Positions 23,633 to 36,316 of a stretch of DNA of 64,000 nt are shown here, piece by piece; position 1 is the stretch's first letter; each line of letters opens with the position of its first letter. The notes under the pieces were generated by a model. It was given only the letters and a program-made list of their open reading frames with translations, was not told the DNA's origin and searched no databases. Source of the stretch: Rutidosis leptorrhynchoides. Taxonomy: Eukaryota; Streptophyta; Magnoliopsida; Asterales; Asteraceae. Made by a program: the position numbers and the translations under genes. The DNA lies in contig NC_092333.1 in assembly GCF_046630445.1 (NCBI RefSeq), forward strand, positions 312,571,001 to 312,635,000, in the 5' to 3' direction.

Positions 23633-24206
23633 TATTTCCTTAGGAGGTAAGGCTTAGTATGTCAACAAGAGACTAGAAGTAATCTAGCTTTTAGGAGGGC
23701 AGAGTGTTGCCGATTGATTTTTACCCTCGGGAAATAATCCCTGCAGACCCGGTACACAAGTGTAAGAACTTGTGGGGTGGCTTAATCAATCTGTCATCCG
23801 CAGAGCGTATAGGTGCTAGCTGGATGACTTCTAGTGAGAGAAAGTAGAGAGAGAAAGAGAGAAGTGAAGTCTCAGCTCTCAAAGTTGTCAGAATGTCTGA
23901 ACCTGTGTAAAATGACGACCCAAGGGGTCTATTTATAGTGTCAGATCTACCAGATTTGTTTGGGGACACGTGTCAAATGATGATACGTTCTGTTACATGT
24001 GCTCCGAAATTTATGCTAAATGCGGCGCTCTCCGGCCAGGGCTTATGCGCTAAGCGGCCTTCAGGGCTTACGCATGACGGAGCAGCCTGTACAGCGGAGA
24101 ACGCTGGATGGACAACTTCACAAAACTGTTGTTTCCAGCCTTCCTGATGCTATTTTTATGCAACTATTATGCCTTTTATGCGTGTATACGATAGGATACA
24201 CCATTA
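23633..24206 (-). mobile_element. Solo LTR, family C (Tat-like), inside the solo LTR of family B
   Basis: 574 bp, nearly the reverse complement of the LTR at 36317-36894. The target duplication GTGAT (23628-23632 and 24207-24211) fixes its ends, which in sense orientation read TAATGGTG...GGTGTTAACA. A TATA box CTATAAATAG on the minus strand lies at 23929-23938. Confidence 0.88.
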
Positions 24207-25362
24207 GTGATGTTAGTGATTGAGTTCAACAAACAAAAGAAGGAAAACATTGGTGATTTATGATGGCGTCAGGAGATTGAAGAGGGTGATCGATAGCTTC
24301 GTGTCACGATGGTGAGGTTCAAGAAGGTGGTGGCGGATGATGGCTCTCCGGTGGTTGTAGTGATGGGTGGTTGATCTTGGTGGAGATTAGCGGTTATGAT
24401 AGATGGTGGTGATCATGAGTTTGTCTTGTATGTGTGTTTACATATATATGGAGTAAGTGCATTGTGGTGGTGATAGCTCGATGGTTGATTTGGTCAGAAA
24501 GAAAGGAAGTTGATTTGTTTGCTCAAACAAATGGTATATGTATACACACATATATATAACATAACTTAAATAGTAATCTCCAACACACAGTAAGCTTGAT
24601 AATAAATTTAATCACGGGATTCATTATTTGTGTAAATGAGTGAGTGATTTGAAAGGAGACAGAAAGTTGAATCAAACAACCACAAGCACAGTACTATTAA
24701 TTTTTAGCCACCTACCTCTTGTCCTACTATCAATCCGCGAAGCATTATATCGGGCTCTTTTGCTAAACAGTTACGGATGAAATTAATTTAGAAAATCCCA
24801 TAATTTAAAATTAAATTCATTTATTTATTTCGGTCATTATGGTATAAAATTCGATCATTAATTTATAAAATTACATCAACTGTCCCTCTCAATTCTGGTA
24901 AAATATAAAAAAAAATTGTTAAAATTTAATAACTAAATCCTAAATACATTTTAATAAGTCTATAATTCATAGAACTTAGTTTCGGATCACCGTTTATTTT
25001 AGAATCATATAATTTCGAATTTAACTTGCTTAATATCAATCGAAACATCAAACGAGTATTACAATCTTTTAATATTTATTTTTAATATACATTTATGTAT
25101 ATATATAGATATATTTTATAACAACAACATTCAATATTTCAAATTATACTTTCAAATTATTATTTATATAAATACACACATATCTATTAACAAATAGTTG
25201 CTCGTGAATCGTCGAAAACAGTCGAAGGTCAATTGAATATATGAAACAGTTCACAATTTGAGACTCAACCTAACAGACTTTGCTTATCGTGTTGAAATTA
25301 CACTATCGTATCGAGAGTTTAGTTTAAAAATTAGTTAAAATTTTCCAGGTCATGACAGTTGG

Positions 25363-28300
25363 ATAGTAAATTTTTACTCGAATTAGCAAACGGTAAATTA
25401 ATTTCAGCAGATAATATATGCTGGAATCGAGAAATTAAACTGGGTAGCGAAATATTTAAGATTGATTTGATACTAGTAGAGTTAGGGAGTTTTGATGTAA
25501 TAGTTGGCATGGACTGGCTGAAGAAGGTGAAAGCTGAGATCGTATGTTATAAAAATGCAATTCGCATTGTACGAGAAGAAGGAGAACCCTTAATGGTGTA
25601 CGGAGAAAAGGGCAATATGAAGCTACATCTTATTAGTAATTTGAAGGCACAAAAACTAATAAGAAAAGGTTGCTATGCTGTTCTAGCACACGTCGAGAAA
25701 GTACAAACTGAAGAAAAGAGCATCAATGATGTTCCCGTCGCAAAAGAATTTCCCGATGTATTTCCGAAAGAATTACCGGGACTACCTCTACATCGATCTG
25801 TTGAATTTCAAATAGATCTTGTACCAGGAGCTGCACCAATAGCTCGTGCTCCTTATAGACTCGCACCCAGCGAGATGAAAGAACTGCAAAGCCAACTACA
25901 AGAACTATTAGAACGTGGTTTCATTCGACCAAGCACATCACCATGGGGAGCTCCTGTTTTGTTTGTCAAGAAGAAGGATGGTACATTTAGGTTGTGTATT
26001 GACTACAGAGAGTTGAACAAACTTACCATCAAAAACCGTTATCCACTGCCGAGAATTGACGACTTATTTGATCAACTATAAGGCTCGTCAGTTTATTCGA
26101 AGATCGATTTATGTTCTGGATATCATCAAATGCGAGTAAAGGAGGATGATATTCCAAAAACTGCTTTTAGGACGCGTTATGGTCATTACGAGTTTATGGT
26201 TATGCCGTTTGGATTGACTAACGCACCAGCTGTGTTCATGGACCTTATGAACCGAGTGTGTGGGACATATCTTGACAAGTTTGTCATTGTTTTCATCGAT
26301 GACATACTTATTTACTCAAAGAATGATCAAGAGCACGAAGAACATTTGAGAAAAGTGCTAGAAGTATTGAGGAAAGAAAAACTGTACGCTAAGTTTTCAA
26401 AGTGTGCATTTTGGTTGGAAGAAGTTCAATTCCTCGGTCACATAGCGAACAAAGAAGGTATCCAGGTGGACCCGGCAAAGATCGAAACCGTTGAAAAGTG
26501 GGAAACCCCAAAAACTCCGAAGCATATATTTCAATTTTTAGGATTAGCTGGTTACTACAGAAGATTCATCCAAGATTTCTCCAAAATAGCAAAACCCTTG
26601 ACTGCATTAACGCATAAAGGGAAGAAATTTGAATGGAAGGATGAACAAGAGAAGGCGTTTCAATTATTGAAGAAAAAGCTAACTACGGCACCTATATTGT
26701 CATTGCCTGAAGGGAATGATGATTTTGTGATTTATTGTGACGCATCAAAGCAAGGTCTCGGTTGTGTATTAATGCAACGGACGAAGGTGATTGCTTATGC
26801 GTCTAGACAATTGAAGATTCATGAGCAAAATTATACGACGCATGATTTGGAATTAGGCGCAGTTGTTTTTGCATTAAAGACTTGGAGGCACTACTTATAT
26901 GGGGTCAAAAGTATTATATATACCGACCACAAAAGTCTTCAACACATATTTAATCAGAAACAACTGAATATGAGGCAGCGTAGGTGGATTGAATTGTTGA
27001 ATGATTACGACTTTGAGATTCGTTACCACCCGGAGAAGGCAAATGTGGTAGCCGACGCCTTGAGCAGAAAGGACAGAGAACCCATTCGAGTAAAATCTAT
27101 GAATATAATGATTCACACTAACCTTACTACTCAAATAAAGGAGGCGCAACAAGGAGTTTTAAAAGAGGGAAATTTAAAGGATGAAATACCCAAAGGATCG
27201 GAGAAGCATCTTAATATTCGGGAAGACGAAACCCGGTATAGGGCTGAAAGAATTTGGGTACCAAAATTTGGAGATATGAGAGAAATGGTACTTAGAGAAG
27301 CTCATAAAACCAGATACTCAATACATCCTGGAACGGGGAAGATGTACAAGGATCTTAAGAAACATTTTTGGTGGCCAGGTATGAAAGCCGATATTGCTAA
27401 ATATGTAGGAGAATGTTTGACGTGTTCTAAGGTCAAAGCTGAACATCAGACACCATCAGGTCTACTACAACAACCTGAAATCCCGGAATGGAAATGGGAA
27501 AACATTACCATGGATTTCATTACTAAATTGCCAAGGACTGCAAGTGGTTATGATACTATTTGGGTAATAGTTGACCGTCTCACCAAGTCAGCACACTTCC
27601 TGCCAATAAGAGAAGATGACAAGATGGAGAAGTTAGCACGACTGTATTTGAAGGAAGTCGTCTCCAGACATGGAATACCAATCTCTATTATCTCTGATAG
27701 GGATGGCAGATTTATTTCAAGATTCTGGCAGACATTACAGCAAGCATTGGGAACTCGTTTAGACATGAGTACTGCCTATCATCCACAAACTGATGGGCAG
27801 AGCGAAAGGGCAATACAAACGCTTGAAGACATGCTACGAGCTTGTGTTATTGATTTCGGAAACAGTTGGGAACGACATCTACCGTTAGCAGAATTTTCCT
27901 ACAACAACAGCTACCATTCAAGCATTGAGATGGCGCCGTTTAAAGCACTTTATAGTAGAAAGTGCAGGTCTCCGATTTGTTGGAGTGAAGTGGGGGATAG
28001 ACAGATTACGAGTCCGGAGATAATACAAGAAACTACCAAGAAAATCATCCAAATTCAACAAAGATTGAAAATCGCCCAGAGTCGACAAAAGAGCTACGCG
28101 GACAGTAAAAGAAAAGATATAGAGTTTGAAATTGGAGAAATGGTCATGCTTAAGGTTTCACCTTGGAAAGGCGTTGTTCGATTTGGTAAACGGGGGAAAC
28201 TAAATCCAAGGTACATTGGACCATTCAAGATTATAGATCGTGTCGGACCAGTAGCTTACCAACTGGAGCTACCTCAACAACTCGCGGCTGTACATAACAC

Positions 28301-28577
28301 TTTCCACGTCTCAAATTTGAAGAAATATTTTGCTAAAGAAGATCTCACTAATCCGTTGGATGAAATCCAAATCAATGAAAAACTTCAATTCATTGAAGAA
28401 CCCGTCGAAATAATGGATCGTGAGGTTAAGAGACTTAAACAAAACAAGATACCGATTGTTAAGGTTTGATGGATTGCTCGTAGAGGACCCGAGTTCACCT
28501 GGGAGCGTGAAGATCAAATGAAGAAGAAATACCCGCATTTATTTCCAGAAGATACGTCAACACCTCCAAATGCTTAA
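25363..28577 (+). pseudogene. pol of element A2: protease end, RT, RNase H, integrase, chromodomain
   Basis: One frame across the whole stretch with two in-frame stops: TAA at 26079-26081 after DDLFDQL in the RT, and TGA at 28467-28469 in the chromodomain (KIPIVKV then WIARRGPEFTWE). The RT has [10 protein letters not shown], the motif A Asp ([10 protein letters not shown]) and [10 protein letters not shown]. RNase H has [12 protein letters not shown] and ADALSRKD. Integrase has a zinc-binding head ([12 protein letters not shown]), the core Asp in MDFITKLP and in ISDRDGRF, and Glu in [33 protein letters not shown] and the C-terminal chromodomain ([18 protein letters not shown]) mark a Tekay/Del-type chromovirus; the chromodomain is thought to direct integration into heterochromatin. 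The ancestral end is the TAA at 28575-28577. Confidence 0.93.
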
Positions 28578-28612
28578 AATTTCGGGACGAAATTTATTTA
28601 ACGGGTAGGTAC
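28577..28612 (+). promoter_or_regulatory. Pre-PPT hairpin and polypurine tract of A2
   Basis: AAATTTCG-GGA-CGAAATTT (28577-28595) is a perfect 8-bp inverted repeat. AACGGGTAGGTAC (28600-28612) lies directly against the 3' LTR and is the expected plus-strand priming site. The same pair is present at 41189-41224. The GGACGAAATT hairpin before the PPT is, as I recall, widespread in plant Tekay/Del elements. Confidence 0.8.
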
Positions 28613-31600
28613 TGTAGTGACCCGAACTTTTCCATGTTTATATATATATTAAATGAAATTTTTATTTACATGATTAAGTGTTTCCAACATGTTAAGCAAT
28701 CAAACTTGTTAAGACTTGATTAATTGAAATAGGTTTCATATAGACAATTGACCACCCAAGTTGACCGGTGATTCACGAACGTTAAAACTTGTAAAAACTA
28801 TACGATGACATATATATGGTTATATATATAGTTAACATGATTTTATTATAAGTATGTATCTCATTAGGTATTTTAACAATGAGTTATATACATAAAAATG
28901 AGACTATTAATTTAAGAAACTCGAAAACGATATATATAACAATTATCGTTATAACAACGTCTTACTAGGTACATATGAATCATATTAAGATATTGATACA
29001 CTTGGTTAATTATGTTAAATGATAAGTAAATATATTATTAAGTGTATTAACAATGAAATACATATGTAAAAATAAGACTACTAACTTAATGATTTCGAAA
29101 CGAGACATATATGTAACGATTATCGTTGTAACGACATTTAACTGTATATATATCATACTAAGATATAATATATATCATAATATCATGATAATATAACAAT
29201 TTAACATCTCATTTGTTATAATAAACAATGGTTAACAACATTCAACAAGATCGTTAACCTAAAGGTTTCAAAACAACATTTACATGTAACGACTAACGAT
29301 GACTTAACGACTCAGTTAAAATGTATATACATTTAGTGTTTTAATATGTATTCATACACTTTTGAAAGACTTCAAGACACTTATCAAAATACTTCTACTT
29401 AACAAAAATGCTTACAATTACATCCTCGTTCAGTTTCATCAACAATTCTACTCGTATGCACCCATATTCGTACTCGTACAATACACAACTTTTAGATGTA
29501 TGTACTATTGGTATATACACTCCAATTATCAGCTTTTAGCAGCCCATGTGAGTCACCTAACACATGTGGGAACCATCATTTGGCAACTAGCATGAAATAT
29601 CTCATAAAATTACAAAAATATGAGTAATCATTCATGACTTATTTACATGAAAACAAAATTACATATCCTTTATATCTAATCCATACACCAACGACCAAAA
29701 ACACCTACAAACACTTTCATTCTTCAATTTTCTTCAGCTAATTGATCTCTCTAAAGTTCTATCTTCAAGTTCTAAGTGTTCTTCATAAATTCCAAAAGTT
29801 CTAGTTTCATAAAATCAAGAATACTTCCAAGATTGCAAGTTTACTTCCAAGTTTTCTAAATCCATTCCAAGTAATCATCCAAGATCAAGAATCCTTTGTT
29901 ACTTACAGTAGGTTATCTTTCTAATACAAGGTAATAATCATATTCAAACTTTAATTCAATTTCTATAACTATAACAATCTTATTTCGAGTGGAAATCTTA
30001 CTTGAAATTGTTTTCGTGTCATGATTCTTCTTCAAGAACTTTCAAGCCATCCAAGGATCCTTTGAAGCTAGATCTATTTTTCTCATTTCCAGTAGGTTTA
30101 TCCAAGGAACTTGAGGTAGTAATGATGTTCATAACATCATTCGATTCATACATATAAAGCTATCTTATTCGAAGGTTTAAACTTGTAATCACTAGAACAT
30201 AGTTTAGTTAATTCTAAACTTGTTCGCAAATAAAAGTTAATCCTTCTAACTTGACTTTTAAAATCAACTAAACACATGTTCTATATCTATATGATATGCT
30301 AACTTAATGATTTAAAACCTGGAAACACGAAAAACATCGTAAAACCGGATTTACGCCGTCGTAGTAACACCGCGGGCTGTTTTGGGTTAGTTAATTAAAA
30401 ACTATGATAAACTTTGATTTAAAAGTTGTTCTTCTGGGAAAATGATTTTTCTTATGAACATGAAACTATATCCAAAAATCATGGTTAAACTCAAAGTGGA
30501 AGTATGTTTTCTAAAATGGTCATCTAGACGTCGTTCTTTCGACAGAAATGACTACCTTTACAAAAATGACTTGTAACTTATATTTCCGACTATAAACCTA
30601 TACTTCTTTTGTTTAGATTCATAAAATAGAGTTCAATATGAAACCATAGCAATTTGATTCACTCAAAACGGATTTAAAATGAAGAAGTTATGGGTAAAAC
30701 AAAATTGGATAATTTTTCTCATTTTAGCTACGTGAAAATTGGTAACAAATCTATTTCAACCATAACTTAATCAACTTGTATTGTATATTATGTAATCTTG
30801 AGATACCATAGACACGTATACAATGTTTCGACCTATCATGTCGACACATCTATATATATTTCGGAACAACCATAGACACTCTATATGTGAATGTTGGAGT
30901 TAGCTATACAGGGTTGAGGTTGATTCCAAAATATATATAGTTTAAGTTGTGATCAATACTGAGATACGTATACACTGGGTCGTGGATTGATTCAAGATAA
31001 TATTTATCGATTTATTTCTGTACATCTAACTGTGGACAACTAGTTGTAGGTTACTAACGAGGACAGCTGACTTAATAAACTTAAAACATCAAAATATATT
31101 AAAAGTGTTGTAAATATATTTTGAACATACTTTGATATATATGTATATATTGTTATAGGTTCGTGAATCAACCAGTGGCCAAGACTTACTTCCCGACGAA
31201 GTAAAAATCTGTGAAAGTGAGTTATAGTCCCACTTTTAAAATCTAATATTTTTGGGATGAGAATACATGCAGGTTTTATAAATGATTTACAAAATAGACA
31301 CAAGTACGTGAAACTACATTCTATGGTTGAATTATCGAAATCGAATATGCCCCTTTTTATTAAGTCTGGTAATCTAAGAATTAGGGAACATACACCCTAA
31401 TTGACGCGAATCTTAAAGATAGATCTATTGGGCCCAACAAGCCCCATCCAAAGTACCGGATGCTTTAGTACTTCGAAATTTATATCATATCCGAAGGGTG
31501 TCCCGGAATGATGGGGATATTCTTATATATGCATCTTATTAATGTCGGTTACCAGGTGTTCACCATATGAATGATTTTTATCTCTATGTATGGGATGTGT

Positions 31601-32049
31601 ATTGAAATATGAAATCTTGTGGTCTATTGTTACGATTTGATATATATAGGTTAAACCTAAAACTCACCAACATTTTTGTTGACGTTTAAAGCATGTTTAT
31701 TCTCAGGTGAATACTAAGAGCTTCCGCTGTTGCATACTAAAATAAGGACAAGATTTGGAGTCCATGTTTGTATGATATTGTGTAAAAACTGCATTCAAGA
31801 AACTGATTTCGATGTAACATATTTGTATTGTAAACCATTATGTAATGGTCGTGTGTAAACAGGATATTTTAGATTATCATTATTTGATAATCTACGTAAA
31901 GCTTTTTAAACCTTTATTTATAAAATAAAGGTTATGGTTTGTTTTAAAATGAATGCAGTCTTTGAAAAACGTCTCATATAGAGGTCAAAACCTCGCAACG
32001 AAATCAATTAATATGGAATATTTTTAATCAATAAGAACGGGACATTTCA
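28613..32049 (+). repeat. Complete 3' LTR of A2 (family A)
   Basis: 3437 bp from TGTAGTGACCCG to GGGACATTTCA. It is followed at once by CCTAACGGAG of a family-C element, so it was inserted there; the matching CCTAA on the left side of A2 is missing. Confidence 0.93.
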
Positions 32050-33373
32050 CCTAACGGAGTAGCCGCCATACATTCACAGTATGTGGCACCGGCTAGGGAG
32101 AAATCCACATTTGTGAACATACCAGAAGGCAACGTAAACCGGAGAAAGCATGATCGGTTGTTTAGTGATGATGAGGTTCAGGAGTTTTTCATTCCATAAT
32201 CAAGTGTGTAGGCCGAATAGCGCTGGGCGCTTGGCGTGTGAAGAAGAAAATCTCAGCATGTTATCAAGAACAAAAGTTTATTATCAGAGCAGTTTTTTAG
32301 CATTTTTATGAAGACATTGTCTTTTACAATCATTGTATTCATGCCAAAATACACATGTTTGGCATTTGAAGAACATATTTTCGCATTATATGAAGAGCAA
32401 CATTTATCAATTTACTGTGAACCATTCTGGTTATTTTACAGTGCATATGTTAGCAATTGCATACATTAAACATTCATGGCGTACTAATTAGGCTTGATCC
32501 ACCTAAATTTGTCATCAATCGTTTATGTACTGCACAGTACCGAACAATAAATTTTATATTTTTCTTAAACAAAGTGCTGCCCGTGACAAATGTAAAACAT
32601 TACATTTATAACCTGTCCACAGAAGGAGTGTATTTTTAAAATACCTCCGATGGCGGAAGCTTTTGTGCCGGCCAGCAAAAGGCACAAGGGATCGGCTAGA
32701 AAACGTTTAAGTTTTACTAGAACGCACCGAGGCATGATACAAAACTCAGATACTTGTCATGACAAACATTATAAAAAAATTACTTCACAGAACGAAGTTC
32801 TATATTTTATATAAAGGCAAAAATATTTAGCAAATCTTCCTCATATACTTTATGACGGAAGGCGTATGACGGACAAGTCACTAACTCATAACTAATATTT
32901 ATGTAATATTTCAAAAAATTCTTCCTCATATACTTTATGACGGAAAGCGTATGGCGGAAAGATTATTTTGTAATCACTCTTCAAAAATACTTCATAATTA
33001 TTATTCCTCATTAATTTGATGACGAATGCATATAACAAAGTATGAATATCTTACAGCATGATTAAAAACATAATGTTTACAAAGTGAATTTTTTAATTGT
33101 TGCTCATTCAGCTGAACTTAACACTGCAAAACATCTAAAACCGAATTACCTTAAATAATTATCACAGTGCTTCGCTCAGTTTTACAGTGTACAATTGTAC
33201 ATAGCAAATTTATTATATGCTTCAGTGCATCACAGATCTATTCTAAGCATGAAACAACAAAATAATTGAAACAAGTATGTAAGGAGATAGGCTCATCAAA
33301 GGCAATGAATATTTATGAAATTCAAAGTTGTCAATGTTTATTACAAACGTCTGCTCATGAAGTGGTTACAAGT
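32050..33373. other. Family-C region without an intact gene
   Basis: The first 150 bp keep one open plus-strand frame that ends at a TAA near 32199 (EVQEFFIP); it may be the tail of a polyprotein, but I do not recognise it. Beyond it I see no gene. CTTCCTCATATACTTTATGA followed by CGGAARGCGTATGRCGG occurs at about 32836 and again at about 32921, with a weaker third copy near 33000, so the segment carries degenerate tandem repeats of about 85 bp. Confidence 0.5.
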
Positions 33374-35846
33374 TTATGAAAATTGAATATTGAGTACATC
33401 CTGAGCAGATGACTCTTCTCTGTTACATACTTCATCGTAAACATATATCTTCAGATTAATCAATATGTCTCTGGCTTCTTCAACCTTCTCCAGGGTTCCA
33501 AGAGGCATCAGATTTGTAATAGCAGCAGGGAGAGACATGTTTTCAGCAAGGCGTCTGGTAAGTTTATCTGTTACATCAGCAATAGCATGGGTGCGTATAG
33601 CATCAACGTAATCATTGTAGGGATTCCCCACAAGAACGGATCCAAGCACCTTCACTATCACACCTGGTATCCCCTTCTTAAGCTCAACAAAATTACCCTC
33701 GCCTTCCTCCGCCCTCCGGAGAAGCTCAGCGGATTTTTCCCTCTCTGCACTCAGCTGCTTCTCCAGCTCGCTTACTTTCACCTGCTCCTCTTCAAGTCTT
33801 TTCTTCTCAGCATCCCTTTCCCCTTGCAGAACAACAGCGACATCTTGAGCACTTTTTAGCTCAACTTCTCTAGCCTTTATTATTTTCTGAGCATCACTCA
33901 AGGCACGCTCAGCATCAGCAGCTCTCTTACGAGCATTTGCACCTTCAGTTATATCTTTACGGGCTATAGTAAGAATAGACTCCTGATGCTTCTGCAGTTG
34001 CAGCACAGAGTCCAGATGATTGGTTAGTAGTACATGAGCTGCCATAGTTGATTCCCTGAGTTGATCAGAGTGGAGAGTGGTGAATTGGGGTTTCAGCTCA
34101 GGGATAACACAACCTTGTACAAGAAAAAAATTTTTGAGTAATTTCAGGCAACTCACATCAATAAATTACAACCATATACATGCAGATAGTCTTATCATTC
34201 ATACCTGAAGAAGAGTTGCAAATTCTTTATCCTTAGTAGCAGGGTTTGCAATGATGGCCTGCAATGCCCTCACATGAGCAGGAAGAGTTGGCTCTTGAAC
34301 ATTGGAGGATGTGATAGCTGGGTTAGTGATATTAGGAGGAGGAGAATGATAAGCAGAGTTGCCTTCCGGCCTATCTTCATGAAATTCAGATTCCTCGAAT
34401 GGAGTAAAGTTTGGATCAGGAGTTTTCAGGCCCTTCTCTCCTTCACTTTCAAGATTTTCCTCCGGCACCCGTTCACCACCCTCGGCAGCCTTCCCTTGGC
34501 TATCATCAGATTCTGCTAAAATCATTAACAAGAACAAATTAGCATTATGAACAAACATAACAGTTGTAAGCAAAAACATGCGCATTTTCAAGAAAGCACA
34601 GAATGGACATACTTCTCCTGCGTTTCTGCTTTTTGCCCTCCTCTGTACTCTTCGCCCTTTTAGAGCCTATGCTCTTCTTTCTTGTCTTTTGGGTTGGAGG
34701 AGGAGTGGGGTTAGTTTCACCTGTGATGTCAACTGACCCTGATGTTTGTTGATCGGCGGTGGTGGTATCATCCGCTGTCCGCTCAGTGTCTGTATGTTCA
34801 GACCCGGATTCACAGTCTGAGCTGCTCACAGCAATTTCTTCTCCTTTTTCAGCAGCAGCAGCATCAGCAGCAGCTTTAACTTCAGCTGCAACTCTCTCCG
34901 CCTCTAGCTCTTCAGCAGTTTTGTCATGAGCAGTGATCTCTACATCATCATCAAGATCAACGGATAAAAGAGCAGAATGAACCTGCATCACGGTGTTGGC
35001 TGCAAAAATGAAACATGAACAACAATATAAGTAAACATGACAAACAATAGACACAAATATATATATAATAGGTTGATCATATCACATCCTACCCTGGTTT
35101 TTCTCACGAAGTACTGGCACAAAATTGCTTGGCCATTCTTGACTCACTTTGCACAGCACAAGAATTCCCTCATACCTTTCGTATGATCTGGGCGGAAGGC
35201 GGAGCTCTTTCAAGTTATTTACTATCCGCTGCTCTGTGGGAGAAATCTTAACACCCTTTCCTATGCTAGCATCAATAGCACCCCATTCCCGGACAACGGA
35301 GTATTCCTCCGGAATAACAGTTTCATCAACAAAGAAAAATGGACTTTTCCAGTCCTTCAAATTTGAAACTCTATTCGTACCAACAAAATGAGTATTTTTC
35401 TTACTATCAATAGTAAGCCAGCAGTCACTAATTGTGCGAATTCTAGACAAAGAGATAAAAACTTTAATGTGAGGCTTTATATTAATAGCATTGCAGTACA
35501 TTTCAAAAAGGATGATTTTTTGAAGGCTATGGGGATGCATCTGACTAAGACAGGCCCTATAATATCTAAGAAGGCGAAGAAGAAAGTTGGTAAGGGGAAC
35601 ACGGAGGTTGCCGTGAGTAATTTGTAAAGCGTATAAAGTAATTTTCCCCTCAGGAGGGTTGTCAGCAGTTTGTTTGTTGGTAGGAAGAACAGGGTTGTAT
35701 TGATTGAGATGGCGGAAGGCAATCTTTAAGCCATCTAAATATTCACTTGTCAATGATGAAGCCATCGTGCTAACTTCTGGAATGTCAGCGGTATTTGACG
35801 AAGAAGGCTTAGTGTGCTCTTGGCCAGTACTCCGTGTAGAAGCCAT
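33374..35846 (-). CDS. Antisense multi-exon gene of the Tat-like element (putative gypsy-type transposon domain plus coiled coil)
   Basis: Four exons are likely: 35846-35093, 34999-34613, 34515-34205 and about 34113-33374. Splice sites seen on the minus strand are CCAGG|GTAGGA with TTTGCAG|CC, GAGAA|GTATGT with TTTTAG|CA, and TTCAG|GTATGA; the first two introns keep the frame. The last join needs checking, since the obvious ACAAG|GTTG acceptor gives another phase. Exon 1 (about 250 codons) resembles the domain known as putative gypsy-type transposon (Transposase_28), with VPLTNFLLRLLRYYRACLSQ and NLKDWKSPFFFV. Exon 2 is acidic and then basic (KTRKKSIGSKRAK), and exon 3 is Pro/Glu-rich. Exon 4 has a coiled coil of about 90 residues rich in Ala, Glu and Lys. 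Function unknown; no stop codon interrupts the exons. Confidence 0.7.
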
Positions 35847-36026
35847 GATAGTATAGTAAAAGATATCAATAAGCAGAAAATAGCAGTAAGATGAAGTGTA
35901 CTGACCTTGGAAGACGGTAAACCTTAAAAAGTTGAAGATTGAAGAAGGCGATGAAGATTTGGGGGAGAAATATGCTTTTTAGATCTTGGAAAAAGTAAAA
36001 AAGTGATAGTAACAGGGTTATGACGG

Positions 36027-36036
36027 TTTTTATAGG
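36027..36036 (-). promoter_or_regulatory. Candidate TATA box for the antisense gene
   Basis: Minus-strand CCTATAAAAA about 180 bp upstream of the ATG at 35846, inside the element and outside the LTR. It suggests the antisense gene has its own promoter. Transcript data are absent. Confidence 0.45.
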
Positions 36037-36316
36037 GGTTCATCGGTGCAATTTTTATGGCCATGATTGAGACACGTGTATGGGTGAGTTTAAACGAAGG
36101 GTACGAAATAACATTTTTTACAGCTGGAGGCGCGTGGGTGATCTCAGCCGTAAAAAATTAATCATAACAGCATCAGTAAAATTCGTCTGCATTTAATGCC
36201 TAAAATTTTTTCCCCGATGCAAGTGGGCAATGAACAGGCTGGTTTGGCATGCGTTTTCAAAAGTTTAACGACTTAATCATTCTTTAAATGCTTAAGTCAT
36301 TAAACTGGGGGGACTT

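Larger units (their letters stand above)
21331..25357 (-). mobile_element. Solo LTR, family B, inserted in the A2 protease
   Basis: Flanked by the target duplication GTTGG (21326-21330 and 25358-25362). On the minus strand it starts TGTCATGACC and ends GACGGGTCTTTACA, as the LTR at 41225-45184 does. It is 4027 bp including the nested family-C solo LTR, about 3.45 kb without it. No PBS or PPT is attached. It contains TTA/ATT-rich tracts and a tRNA-like segment. It destroys the A2 protease. Confidence 0.9.
16771..32049 (+). mobile_element. Element A2: Tekay/Del-like chromovirus, deleted in its 5' LTR
   Basis: Runs from a truncated 5' LTR through an F-box remnant, gag, protease, RT, RNase H, integrase and chromodomain to a complete 3' LTR. 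A deletion joins the 5' LTR at about 19383 directly to the second half of the F-box gene, removing the LTR end, PBS, ORF1 and the F-box itself. The two LTRs share the roughly 190-bp segment missing from the solo LTR at 3866 and look about 1-2% different, so they are probably a pair. The flanks (ATAAG on the left, CCTAA on the right) do not match, so ectopic recombination has occurred. Confidence 0.88.

Noticed and set aside
23721-24223. Short ORFs on both strands around 23.7-24.2 kb and the matching one at 36375-36566
   Set aside because: All fall in the family-C LTR and change frame between its two copies.
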